Shown here: one piece after another, positions 16,024-24,217 of the stretch
Layout of the letters: every line of letters starts with the position of its first letter
How positions within the stretch are numbered: position 1 is the stretch's first letter
Source of the DNA: DATAVB01 sp036267955
Lineage (GTDB): Bacteria > Actinomycetota > Actinomycetes > Mycobacteriales > QHCD01
Assembly (NCBI GenBank): GCA_036267955.1
Contig: DATAVB010000134.1
Span: 138,218 to 202,217 of the forward strand
Reading direction: 5' to 3'
DNA: 64,000 nucleotides
The notes under the pieces: model-generated
Told to the model about the DNA's origin: nothing
Databases searched by the model: none
The model's input: only the letters and a program-made list of their open reading frames with translations
Program-made: the position numbers and the translations under genes

Positions 16024-16815
16024 TCACCGTCGGGAAGTGACGAGAAGTCCGATGCCGTCGAGGATGCGCCCCAGCCCGAACTCGAACGCGTTGTGTTCCG
16101 GTTCGGGGCCGGCGGCGGCCAGAGCCGTGAGCGCCGGATAGCGCTGGCCATGGTCGGCCCGGAGCTTGTCCAGCAGATCCGCCGCTGGGAGTCCGAGTGT
16201 CCAGGGCAGCACGCCATAGGTGGTCATCGCCACCGTCGCGCGCAGATGCGCGCTGACGAGGAACAGCGCATCCAACTCCTCGGCCGGCGTGAGGCCGGCG
16301 CCTTCGAGAGTCCGGACGCCGAGTTCGACCCAGCCGACCTCGTTCGGGCCCATCGCCCGCTCCCCCGAGGTCGGCCGGACTGCCCCGGGCCGCATCTGCC
16401 ATTCGCTGACATGCGGCAGCCACGGGTGCCGCTCCCAGGTTGCCCGGATCAGCCGCGCGAACCGGTCGATGCGGGTCCGCCAGCCGTCGCCGAGGGATTC
16501 CAGGGCCGGCGGATCGTCGATGGCGAGGTCGGTCATCGCGGCGATCAACTCCGCCTTGCTGCGGACATACCGGTAGAGCGACATCTTCGTAAACTTGAGC
16601 TCGCCCGCGATCCGCTGCATCGACACCGCGGCAAGCCCTTCGGTGTCGGCGATCCGGACGCCCACCTCGGCGATCTGCCGCATATTGAGTGCCCGCGTCG
16701 GCCCCCGACTCGGTGGCGTGCGCAGTCCCCAGAGCAGCTCGATCCGGTCGAGCTCCTCCCTCGGCGGACGGTCGTCGGCGATCCCCAAAACACTCCCTCG
16801 AATCGACTCTTGCAT
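16024..16815 (-). CDS. TetR-family repressor (TetR_C type)
   Basis: 263-aa regulator with an HTH at residues ~45-90 (MRQIAEVGVRIADTEGLAAV, SLYRYVRSKAELI) and a long C-terminal domain of the tetracycline-repressor class (WERHPWLPHVSEW). Divergent from the DHFR-like/GNAT/LLM block, with two inverted repeats in between. Likely local repressor of 16932-18989; ligand unknown. Confidence 0.87.
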   Translation of the reverse strand: MQESIRGSVLGIADDRPPREELDRIELLWGLRTPPSRGPTRALNMRQIAEVGVRIADTEGLAAVSMQRIAGELKFTKMSLYRYVRSKAELIAAMTDLAIDDPPALESLGDGWRTRIDRFARLIRATWERHPWLPHVSEWQMRPGAVRPTSGERAMGPNEVGWVELGVRTLEGAGLTPAEELDALFLVSAHLRATVAMTTYGVLPWTLGLPAADLLDKLRADHGQRYPALTALAAAGPEPEHNAFEFGLGRILDGIGLLVTSRR

Positions 16816-16825
16816 ACCCTACACG

Positions 16826-16859
16826 ACTGTGTCTATGGTACACAGTGTCCAGCGGACAC
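16826..16859. promoter_or_regulatory. Paired TetR operators
   Basis: Two abutting perfect inverted repeats: ACTGTGT-N7-ACACAGT (16826-16846) and GTGTCC-agc-GGACAC (16845-16859). They share the core GTGT/ACAC and lie 10 bp before the tetR start and ~70 bp before the DHFR-like gene, as expected for sites bound by the adjacent repressor. Confidence 0.65.
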
Positions 16860-16931
16860 AGTTCTGGACACGCTGAAGCGGCGGGAACGCGCGATGCGGA
16901 GCCGCGCCATCGACGACAAGGGGAAATCATC

Positions 16932-17474
16932 ATGGGAAAGATCGTCAACTCGACCTTCGTAAGTCTCGACGGCGTCATCAACCACATGGACCGCTGGCAT
17001 TTTGATTTCGTGGATGCCGAGTCCGATGCGTTCGCCCTGAAGCAGCTTCAGGACAGTGCGGCGTTGCTGATGGGCCGCCATACGTACGATGCCTACGCCA
17101 GTATCTGGCCGGGTCGCGACGGCGAATACGCCGACCGAATCAATGGCCTGACGAAATACGTGGCATCGACCACGCTCACTGCGCCGGAATGGGCTGAAAC
17201 CACTGTTGTAACGGGTGATCTGGTCGATGCGGTGGGCAAGCTGAAAGAGGCGACCGAGCGAACGATTCTCATGCACGGTTATGGCCCGGTCGCTAAAACC
17301 CTGGTCCGAGCCGGTCTTCTCGACGAGCTCGTTCTCTGGGTGCACCCGATGCTCGCCGGTGTCGGGTCGTCCGGTGACCTGCTGCTCAGCGAGGGTCTCA
17401 ATACCAGGCTGACCCTGCTCGATACCAGGACGCTCAGCTCCGGCGTCGTCATACTCAGCTACCGGGCGAATTGA
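16932..17474 (+). CDS. Dihydrofolate reductase-family protein (RibD C-terminal type)
   Basis: 180-aa RibD_C/DHFR-fold reductase: KIVNSTFVSLDGVIN at the N-terminus, LLMGRHTYDAYASIWPG (substrate/NADPH loop), ILMHGYGPVAKTLVRAGLLDEL and PMLAGVG. ATG 16932 is chosen because the conserved fold begins there; the reading frame continues upstream through the operator region. The family includes many resistance- and detoxification-type reductases of unknown substrate. First gene of a run ending with the LLM gene, under the divergent TetR. Confidence 0.87.
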   Translation: MGKIVNSTFVSLDGVINHMDRWHFDFVDAESDAFALKQLQDSAALLMGRHTYDAYASIWPGRDGEYADRINGLTKYVASTTLTAPEWAETTVVTGDLVDAVGKLKEATERTILMHGYGPVAKTLVRAGLLDELVLWVHPMLAGVGSSGDLLLSEGLNTRLTLLDTRTLSSGVVILSYRAN

Positions 17475-17517
17475 CGGCCCTGCGGTCTCTGACGATCACC
17501 GAATTGAGGAGAGGGCA

Positions 17518-18021
17518 ATGAGATATCAGGGGTTGGTCAAACGTCTGAGCCTCCCGACCGGGTGGGCGGCACCCACCGAGCTGAGCTACGACGATGTCCG
17601 GGCGGTCGCCATCACCCGCGAGCATCTGCAGGACGATGTCCGGGGCATCAACGCCAGTATGGAACTCATCCGCCGCACCCGTGGCGGCCGCTGGCCGTCC
17701 GAGCCGGTGACCGCCGACTTCAATTACGTCGACCTGGTCTGGCACGAATGCGAATTCCGCGAGGGCGACTCATTCACCTACGTGTTGTACGACGCCGGTG
17801 GCACTTACCTGGGATGCGCCTATCTGTACCCGATGGGCCGGCGCAGACCACTGACGGAAGAGCTGGCAGCATTCGACGTCGACGTGAGCTGGTGGGTGAC
17901 CCCGGACGCGTACGAGCGCGGACTTTATTCCAAGCTGTACGCTGCCCTCCAGCATTGGATCGAAACCGCGTTCCCTTTCACCGCAGCCTTTTATTCCAAC
18001 GCCGAAATACCCGAACAATGA
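17518..18021 (+). CDS. GNAT-like N-acetyltransferase
   Basis: 167-aa protein with the layout of an acetyltransferase-fold domain: DLVWHECEFREGDSFTYVLYD, YLGCAYLYPMGRR beta strands, then VSWWVTPDAYERGLYSKLY in place of the usual acetyl-CoA loop. The loop lacks a clear Q/RxxGxG/A, so catalytic activity is uncertain. Strong SD GAGGAGAGGG. The stop overlaps the next gene's ATG (ATGA). Confidence 0.65.
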   Translation: MRYQGLVKRLSLPTGWAAPTELSYDDVRAVAITREHLQDDVRGINASMELIRRTRGGRWPSEPVTADFNYVDLVWHECEFREGDSFTYVLYDAGGTYLGCAYLYPMGRRRPLTEELAAFDVDVSWWVTPDAYERGLYSKLYAALQHWIETAFPFTAAFYSNAEIPEQ

Positions 18022-18989
18022 GCATCGGGTTATCCGCGGCGCCGCAGCTGCCGCCGCGCCGCATTCCCGACCTTGCCCGTCAGGCGGAGGCCGCTGGATT
18101 CGACCAGGTCTGGCTCGCCGAGGACTGCTTCTTTGCCGGCGGTATCGCTGCGGCGTCGGCCGCGCTTGCTGCCACGCGGACGATCACCGTCGGCCTGGGC
18201 ATCCTGCCGGCCGTCGCCCGCAATGCCGCGTTCACCGCAATGGAGGTCGCCGCGCTGGCGGAGCTGTACCCGGGCCGCGTGGTGCTCGGCCTCGGTCACG
18301 GTATGACCGGATGGATGAAACAGGTCGGGGCCTACCCCCGCTCACCGCTCACCGCACTCGGCGAGCATCTCGACGCGGTCCGCGCACTGCTGGCCGGCCA
18401 CACCGTGACCGTCCACGGCGATCACGTCCGGCTCGACGGCGTCGGTCTCGATCACCCACCCAGCCAGGTGCCGCCCGTACTCGCCGGGGTTCGTGGCCCT
18501 CGTTCGCTGGAACTGTCCGGAGCACGGGCCGACGGCACGATCCTGGCCTGGCCGGTCGCGCCGGCCTACGTCCGACATGCTCGAGCACGCATCGACGCCG
18601 GCCGGGTAATGGCCGGGCGAACCGACCACCACGAGATCGTCGCCGGCACGCCGATCTTCCTCGACGCCGATATCGCCGCGGCAGAACGGGCGGCCGGCGC
18701 GAGCCTTGCCGCAGAGCTGCTCGGCACCACCAGCCGGACGCACCTCGAGCCGATCGGAATTGCGGACGACGCCGCCGCTCTGGTCGCCGCGGCCGGCTCC
18801 CCCGAGGAACTCGCCGCCAGGCTGCCCGCGGACTGGGTCGACATGCTCACCGTCGCGGGCGATCCGGCCCAGTGCGCGGCCCGGATTATGGCGCTGCAGG
18901 AATCCGGAGTCGACACGGTCATCGTCGGCTCCGGACCCGACATCGACTACGACATCCCTTACGGCGCGCTGCTTGCCGCGTTGCGCTGA
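18018..18989 (+). CDS. LLM-class flavin-dependent oxidoreductase
   Basis: 323-aa luciferase-like TIM-barrel protein using F420H2 or FMN. Typical segments are GLSAAPQLPPRRIPDLARQ, WLAEDCFFAGG, ITVGLGILPAVARN, RVVLGLGHGM and the C-terminal GVDTVIVG. Coupled to the upstream gene by a 4-bp overlap at 18018. Substrate unknown; actinomycete members near DHFR-like genes are usually F420-dependent, which is inference. Confidence 0.87.
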   Translation: MSIGLSAAPQLPPRRIPDLARQAEAAGFDQVWLAEDCFFAGGIAAASAALAATRTITVGLGILPAVARNAAFTAMEVAALAELYPGRVVLGLGHGMTGWMKQVGAYPRSPLTALGEHLDAVRALLAGHTVTVHGDHVRLDGVGLDHPPSQVPPVLAGVRGPRSLELSGARADGTILAWPVAPAYVRHARARIDAGRVMAGRTDHHEIVAGTPIFLDADIAAAERAAGASLAAELLGTTSRTHLEPIGIADDAAALVAAAGSPEELAARLPADWVDMLTVAGDPAQCAARIMALQESGVDTVIVGSGPDIDYDIPYGALLAALR

Positions 18990-19007
18990 CCCGGCCGCTG
19001 CCGGCGG

Positions 19008-19405
19008 TCAGGTCAGCGAGCGCTGGTAATGCGCGGCGATGTCGTCGCTGGTGGTGAGCCACGCATCGTCCTGTGCCGCAAGGAATTCCAGGGCCTCGTC
19101 CAGATACTTGTGCCGAAATGCCTGGCCGGTCACAAACGGATGCAGGGCGAGCGTCATCACCCGGCCGCTGTGCGCAGAGTCCGCCCGCAACTGCTCGTAC
19201 TGATCCCGGACGATCTGCACGAACTCCGGCCCGGTGACCCCCGCCGGACAGCAGCAGATCGTTGAGCTCGACCGAGTACGGGACGCTGAACAGGCCCGGC
19301 ACGTTCAACGCGTACGGCTGGTCGTCGTTGGTCCAGTCCAGCAGATAGCTCAGGCCGAGCTCGGCGAGCAACGCCGGGGGTATTGAACGTCTCGGTCAGA
19401 CCCGC
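19008..19405 (-). pseudogene. Polysaccharide deacetylase, 3' remnant with two frameshifts
   Basis: Three pieces in different frames join into the C-terminal third of a polysaccharide deacetylase/PuuE-like protein: GLTETFNTP, then LLAELGLSYLLDWTNDDQP...VELNDLLLSG, then FVQIVRDQYEQLR...MTLALHPFVTGQ...SLT. Each break is explained by one extra base in a run of five (G5 at 19376-19380 and C5 at 19238-19242). Nothing upstream continues the family, so the 5' two thirds are missing too. Real decay is likely given the truncation, although homopolymer sequencing errors could account for the two shifts. Confidence 0.75.
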
Positions 19406-19495
19406 GCATGATCGAGAGCCAACTCCCGGGAGGTCCTCGACGACGTGATCGACGCGGCGCGGAAAACCAGCCGATAACTCGGCGGCTCCGACCGG

Positions 19496-20341
19496 TCATC
19501 GTCGATGGGCGGCCCAGGCGGGTCTCGTGCCGTGCAGGTGCAGGTCGGTCCGGTGCAGGAGGCTGTCAGGTCCGGCACTGTCCAGGAGACTGTCGAGGAC
19601 CGCGCGGTCCGCGGGATCGAGTCGGCTTTCGACCGCGGGCCGCATGCGCTGGAAGAAGCCTCGGGCGTGGCGACCAGCGGCGCCGGAGCCCGCCGGTTTC
19701 ACATCGATCTCGAAGGTCCGCCCGACGACCGAGGTGAACCCGGCCCGTTCCAGCCTTGGGCCCCAGTCGGCGCCGAGGTGCGGCAATGCGGCGGCCCGTT
19801 CCTGAGCCAGCGCCGCGTGGCAGCGTTCCTCGAGTCCTGGCCTGCCCGTACCGATGTCGTCGGGCAGGAAACGCAGTGGTGCGGTCATTTCGAGCGCGAC
19901 GACCAGGCCGCCGGGGCGGAGCGACGTGAAGACCTGTTCAAGCACTCGATCAGGGTCGGCCAGGTGGTGCAGGGACATCGACGCCCACACTATGTCGACC
20001 GGTTCGATGGCGGGCCAGGTCACATCGAGGTCGGCCTCCACCGTGCCGATCCGAGCTGCGAGCCCGAGCTCGGTGGCCTTGTGGTTGAGCCGGCTCAACA
20101 TTTCCGGCGAGCCGTCCACGGCGATCACGTCGGCGTCGGGGAATCCCTGGGCGAGAGCAACGCTGCCCACACCGGTTCCGGCACCGAGATCCAGAATGCG
20201 CCGGATGGGTCGAGCTGGAGCCAGCTCCCGGACCCACTCGCTCACCTCGGCGAGATAGGAGGGCAGCGCCTCGGCATCGAGGTCAAGGAGGTCGGCCAGC
20301 TGCGAAGTATCGGCATCGGCGTGGGAGTGAGTGTGATCCAT
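19496..20341 (-). CDS. Class I SAM-dependent methyltransferase
   Basis: 281-aa methyltransferase: motif I ILDLGAGTGVGSVALA, post-I VIAVDGSPEMLSRL, motif IV VDIVWASMSLHHLADP, then LRPGGLVVALEM. The His-rich start (MDHTHSHADAD) at 20341 is the likely N-terminus; the frame is open further upstream but without family similarity. Neighbours give no clue to substrate; it could be a ubiquinone/menaquinone-type or small-molecule methyltransferase. Confidence 0.83.
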   Translation of the reverse strand: MDHTHSHADADTSQLADLLDLDAEALPSYLAEVSEWVRELAPARPIRRILDLGAGTGVGSVALAQGFPDADVIAVDGSPEMLSRLNHKATELGLAARIGTVEADLDVTWPAIEPVDIVWASMSLHHLADPDRVLEQVFTSLRPGGLVVALEMTAPLRFLPDDIGTGRPGLEERCHAALAQERAAALPHLGADWGPRLERAGFTSVVGRTFEIDVKPAGSGAAGRHARGFFQRMRPAVESRLDPADRAVLDSLLDSAGPDSLLHRTDLHLHGTRPAWAAHRR

Positions 20342-20561
20342 GACCTGGACCGTAGATCGCTCCCAGACGGAATGCACTGAATCTTGCTGATAGCGCAAGA
20401 ATCCTGACGCCCCCCGCCCGCCCGGTCGGCTCGGCTCGGCTGCTGGACAACGGGTCCGAGTGTTATCACCACCCGTATTGGCCGGCTGCCCACCTGTGCC
20501 TGGCGTGGCCCGCGCGCGACGCTGACATGACACAGGGATAACCAGAGAAAGGGGTCCAGCG

Positions 20562-20828
20562 ATGTACGCAGTAGTATTTCAGGTCGACATGAAGCCGGAT
20601 TGGGAAGGCGACATCGACGCGGAACTCGACCACGTGGTCGAGTCGGTGCGGGCCGTTCCCGGATTCGTCCGCGGAACCTGGGCCCGCGATGGCAGGTCCG
20701 CGTTGAGTTTCATCCTGCTGGATGACGAGGCCGCCGCCAAGGAGATGCTGAATGACAGCGCCATCCCGCCGGAGGCCCCAGTCACCTTTCGCTCAGCGGA
20801 CCTCTACGAGGTGGCCCGCGACGTGTGA
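20562..20828 (+). CDS. Small dimeric alpha/beta-barrel-like protein
   Basis: 88-aa protein, MYAVVFQVDMKPDW..VPGFVRGTWARDG..LSFILLDDEAAAKEML, with the beta-alpha-beta-beta pattern of ABM/YdhR-like ferredoxin-fold barrels. Such proteins act as small monooxygenases or stress proteins; no catalytic residues can be named. SD AGAAAGGGG is clear and a strong hairpin follows, so it is a monocistronic gene. Confidence 0.7.
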   Translation: MYAVVFQVDMKPDWEGDIDAELDHVVESVRAVPGFVRGTWARDGRSALSFILLDDEAAAKEMLNDSAIPPEAPVTFRSADLYEVARDV

Positions 20829-20839
20829 ATCGGCTGCCT

Positions 20840-20876
20840 GCGGGCCGTTCAGCCGCCCTGCGACTGAACGGCCCGC
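20840..20876 (+). terminator. Terminator hairpin
   Basis: Perfect 13-bp inverted repeat GCGGGCCGTTCAG (20840-20852) with 20864-20876 and an 11-nt loop, starting 11 bp after the stop of the 88-aa gene. It also lies where the antisense APH remnant ends. Confidence 0.8.
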
Positions 20877-20879
20877 GAG

Positions 20880-21338
20880 CCTGGAGTCGTTCCAGGTCAC
20901 CGGCGTCCACCATGGCGACCTGGCGTTCGTGGCCTTCCTCGGCCATGCGCCGGACAGTTTCGACGCCGGCTGTCTGAACGGCGATCACCTCGTCAACCAG
21001 TCCGACCGACGACATTCCGTACGCCTCGGCGAAGAGTTCGAGCCTCCGGCGCCGGTCGGGCGGCTTCGGATAGCGCATCCACCTGATGCAGGTCTCGTCA
21101 TCGCGGAATGGCGTGATGTATTCAAGACGGGATCCTGAGTGGGATTCCATCTGGCGACGAGGTCGTGATAGGTCCGGAGCATACGGGCCGCAGCGCGCAA
21201 GCCGGCTTCGTCAACGACTCGGGCCCATCCCTCGGGCCCTGAGTCACCGTCGATGTAGCTGAGCACCTCGTTGTCGCCCTCTATTCCTACGACATGGGGT
21301 GAGTACGGGAAGTCGGCACTTTCGAGATAGTTCAGCAA
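20880..21338 (-). pseudogene. Aminoglycoside phosphotransferase-like gene, decayed
   Basis: Two pieces in different frames: 21338 to ~21150 reads FPYSPHVVGIEGDNEVLSY...AARMLRTYHDLVARWNP, the N-lobe hinge of an APH-type kinase, and 21150 to ~20890 reads YITPFRDDETCIRWMRYPK...RRRRLELFAEAYG, the C-terminal helices. The Brenner motif HxDxxxxN and the IDFD/DWD metal motif that belong between them are missing, as is the 5' end. Internal deletion plus frame change make it inactive. The 3' end runs into the terminator of the convergent gene. Confidence 0.75.
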
Positions 21339-21456
21339 CCCTTACGCGGAGCCGATTCCGTGGTGCTTGTGGGTGCGTGGCGACGCGCCGGAACTCCTTT
21401 CCGCGAGGCGCCGTTGGTGGGCTGGAATTGTCGTACCCCTGTTCTAGGGTGGTGGC

Positions 21457-22803
21457 ATGAGTTCGACGACGGCGGCTCCTCCGGATGTGGTTTCGGCTGC
21501 GTTGGCGTTGATTGATGCCGCGACCACGCTGTTGTTGTCGGCGGATGTTTGGCGGATGCCGGGTCAGGCCGAGGCGGACGCGTTGGCGGCGGCGGAACGG
21601 GTTACGCGCAGGTTGGAGTACGGGAAGTTGCGGTTGTTGGGCGATTTCCACCGCCGCGATATCGCCGGCGCGCAAGCCGGGTTGTCCACCCGGCAGTTCC
21701 TGAAAGCCCGGCTGCACCTCTCCTCGGCCGAAGCAGTACGCCGGCTGCACGCCATACGGGAACTGGTGCCGACCGTGTCACCCACCGGGGAAGTGGTGCC
21801 CCCGGAACTACCCGCCACCGCGGCCGCTGTCGCGTCCGGTGACATATCGAGCGAGCATGCGCAGATCATCAGCAGCGCCATCCGACACCTACCCACCAGC
21901 CTGGACCGAGACGTCGTCACCGGGGCCGAGAAGACCCTCGCCGAGCACGCCCGGAACCTCGATCCCTCCGATCTGCGTACCGTGGCGCACCAGCTGCATC
22001 TGCATCTGAACCCGGACGGGAACCTGTCCGACGACAAGCCGTCCCGCCGAGAACTCACCTTCCGCCGCGGGATCGACGGGATGGACCTCATCCGCGGGCG
22101 CCTCGACGCCGAAGGATCGGCGACCGTGCAAGCCGCACTCGCACCGCTGATGCAGCCGCACCCGGCCGAGGACGGAGTCCGCGATCCGCGATCCCCGGCC
22201 CGCCGGTGCGCCGATGCGCTGGTGGAATTGAGCGAACGGACCCTCGCTGCGGGCGGATTGCCGACCATGGCCGGGGAACGCCCACATGTCACCGTCACCA
22301 TGACACTGGCCGATCTACAAGCCGGCACCGGGCACGCCACCTTGAACACCGGCGCCCCGATCAGCCCCGAAACCGCCCGCCGCATCGCCTGCGACGCCAC
22401 CATCATCCCGATCGTGCTCGGCAGCGAAGGCGAACCACTCGATGTGGGCCGACAGACCCGAACGATTCCGCCCGGCATCCGCCGAGCAGTCGTCGCCCGA
22501 GACCTCGGCTGCATCCACCCCGACTGCGACGCACCCGCCCCACGCTGCGAAGCCCACCACGTCCAACACTGGGCCAACGGCGGCGCTACCGCCCTCAACA
22601 ACCTCGTCCTCCTCTGCCCACGACACCACTGGACCATCCACCACGACCAATGGCGCATCACCTTCCACGAAGGCATCCCGCACGTCATACCCCCACCACT
22701 ACTCGACCCCGAGCAGACACCCAGACGCAACACCAGACACCTGCCGACGGTCAGCGGGTCCGCAGTACGTCGACCGTCCGGGCCAATGCCTCGCCCCGAT
22801 TGA
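21457..22803 (+). CDS. DUF222/HNH endonuclease protein (13E12 repeat family)
   Basis: 448-aa member of the actinobacterial 13E12 family. Residues ~20-300 form the DUF222 domain (LEYGKLRLLGDFHRRDI, SSAEAVRRLHAIRELVP, DGMDLIRGRLDAEG). The C-terminus is an HNH nuclease: CIHPDCDAPAPRCEAHHVQH, LNNLVLLCPRHHWTIHH, with paired Cys for zinc and the HH..N..H catalytic set. These genes occur in many copies per genome and their role is unknown. Upstream TTGTCG-N13-TAGGGT resembles a promoter. Its 3' end overlaps the convergent gene by 53 bp. Confidence 0.9.
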   Translation: MSSTTAAPPDVVSAALALIDAATTLLLSADVWRMPGQAEADALAAAERVTRRLEYGKLRLLGDFHRRDIAGAQAGLSTRQFLKARLHLSSAEAVRRLHAIRELVPTVSPTGEVVPPELPATAAAVASGDISSEHAQIISSAIRHLPTSLDRDVVTGAEKTLAEHARNLDPSDLRTVAHQLHLHLNPDGNLSDDKPSRRELTFRRGIDGMDLIRGRLDAEGSATVQAALAPLMQPHPAEDGVRDPRSPARRCADALVELSERTLAAGGLPTMAGERPHVTVTMTLADLQAGTGHATLNTGAPISPETARRIACDATIIPIVLGSEGEPLDVGRQTRTIPPGIRRAVVARDLGCIHPDCDAPAPRCEAHHVQHWANGGATALNNLVLLCPRHHWTIHHDQWRITFHEGIPHVIPPPLLDPEQTPRRNTRHLPTVSGSAVRRPSGPMPRPD

Positions 22804-23758
22804 TCGTCCCGTCCAGGAAGGGTTGCCAGCACGACTCGACCGGCTCGCGGTAGCTCGGCCATGCGCGCTCCAGGAGACCGGTCGCGTACAGGTACGGGAC
22901 ATAGTCGATTCCCTTGCCCGCCAACGCTTCTCGCGTCACGCCGCCAGCCAGATAGAACAGCACCGCGTGCCACAGCTGCGGATGGTGCGGGGCGGCGGAG
23001 CCGAGAACGTGAGCGAACTCCCGCCGGAGCCCTCCGCCGAAGATATGGGAGCTCTCATGCAGCACGACCTCCACCGAAACCCAGCCTTGGCCGTCACGAT
23101 CGCTGCTGGAGATCGTGATGTGCGGCGGCCCCGCGGTCGTGTACGCACCCTCGCGGCTGGCGACCCGGACGATGTCGACGCGCACCGGTTCGGTGAACCA
23201 CGACTCGCCGTAAAGGCCCGCGAGCCGGGTAAAGATATGCGGCCCGAGATCAGAAAGACGCGGCATCAATTCACTGACCCACTGCCGGTTCGCCGCATCG
23301 TGCCCGGGCCAGAAATGCCGCCGATAAACGGGAGCAGCTGATTGCAGGACCGCCCTGACCTCGCCGGCCAGGTCGCCCGCGACGAGCGCCGCGTTGAGCG
23401 CACGCATCCCGTCGCCGAACAGCAGATGCCGATCGGCGAGGTGCTCGTCGTAATACCCGACCGCCAGCTCCCAATCGGCCCGTTCGGCCTGAGTCAGTGG
23501 ACCGTCCAGCGGCTCCGGCAACGCCCCGGCCGGCCGGCGAACAGGCCGGCCAGACGGCCGCCCGTCCCACGCGGCGGCATAAAGCACGTGATGCAGGTTC
23601 AGCCAGAAATCGCTGACGAACTCCAACTGCTGCAGCACAACACCCTCTGAACCCACCGGCACGAGCTCCTTCGTCGTCGCCGCCGAGTCTGCCACGACTT
23701 GTCCGGCTTGTGAGTGGGAAGCGGCAAAGCCCCGCCGCAGCAGGCAATCGATGATCAT
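22751..23758 (-). CDS. HExxH-containing putative metalloprotein
   Basis: About 335 aa. VEVVLHESSHIFGGGLR gives an HExxH zinc-binding helix and the downstream YLAGGVTREAL and YATGLLERAW helices could hold the third ligand, as in gluzincins. N-terminal part LEFVSDFWLNLHHVLYAAAWD and YDEHLADRHLLFGDGMR is helical. No signal peptide is evident. The start is uncertain: ATG 23758 is used, ATG 23791 is possible but would overlap the start codon of the divergent gene. Family not recognised; a peptidase role is inference. Confidence 0.6.
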   Translation of the reverse strand: MIIDCLLRRGFAASHSQAGQVVADSAATTKELVPVGSEGVVLQQLEFVSDFWLNLHHVLYAAAWDGRPSGRPVRRPAGALPEPLDGPLTQAERADWELAVGYYDEHLADRHLLFGDGMRALNAALVAGDLAGEVRAVLQSAAPVYRRHFWPGHDAANRQWVSELMPRLSDLGPHIFTRLAGLYGESWFTEPVRVDIVRVASREGAYTTAGPPHITISSSDRDGQGWVSVEVVLHESSHIFGGGLRREFAHVLGSAAPHHPQLWHAVLFYLAGGVTREALAGKGIDYVPYLYATGLLERAWPSYREPVESCWQPFLDGTINRGEALARTVDVLRTR

Positions 23759-23789
23759 CCCGGCCACCGATTGCGCGCTAACATCGGGC

Positions 23790-24191
23790 ATGGCCGGCGC
23801 GGGCTCCCCGCTTGCCAACGTGCTGCTGTACGCGGCGGTCGCGATGACCCCGACAGTCGCATGCTGGGCGATTCTGCATGCGTCCCGCCCGGCCCGGTGG
23901 GTGCGCCGCCGGTTCGACCGCACCCCGGCGCCGACACCGCATTGCCCACCCATCCAGGATCTGGTCCGGAATCTGCGCCGGGTGCACCGGACCCTCGCCG
24001 AATACGAGCCGGGCACGTCCATGGTCCGCTGGTCCAGCACCCGGCAGGCCTATGACATCCTGCTGTCCCAGGCCTGCGCCGCCCTCGAGATCGAACACCG
24101 CCTCGGCGAGACGCCCGAGGGAATCGACCGCGACATCGAACGGCTCCGGATCGAGGAGTCGCTCCGGTCGGCCGGCCTCACCATTCCCTGA
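23790..24191 (+). CDS. Small membrane-anchored hypothetical protein
   Basis: 133-aa protein with an N-terminal hydrophobic helix (LANVLLYAAVAMTPTVACWAI, residues ~8-28), a basic stretch RPARWVRRRFDR, then a soluble helical part (VRNLRRVHRTLAEYEPGTSM, DILLSQACAALEIEHRLGETPEG). A -10-like TAACAT (23779-23784) lies five bases before the ATG, so the mRNA is probably leaderless. Similar small proteins are common in actinomycetes; function unknown. Confidence 0.65.
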   Translation: MAGAGSPLANVLLYAAVAMTPTVACWAILHASRPARWVRRRFDRTPAPTPHCPPIQDLVRNLRRVHRTLAEYEPGTSMVRWSSTRQAYDILLSQACAALEIEHRLGETPEGIDRDIERLRIEESLRSAGLTIP

Positions 24192-24217
24192 CGACACCGT
24201 TCACAACGGCCCAGCCA

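Noticed and set aside
18984..19018. Terminator hairpin CGCTGACC/GGTCAGCG between the LLM gene and the deacetylase remnant
   Set aside because: Arms are only 8 bp and overlap coding ends; plausible but too weak to list as a feature.
22201..22853. Second plus-strand frame inside the DUF222 gene
   Set aside because: Arg/Pro-rich overlapping shadow; no independent evidence for an intron or inserted gene in the DUF222/HNH reading frame.
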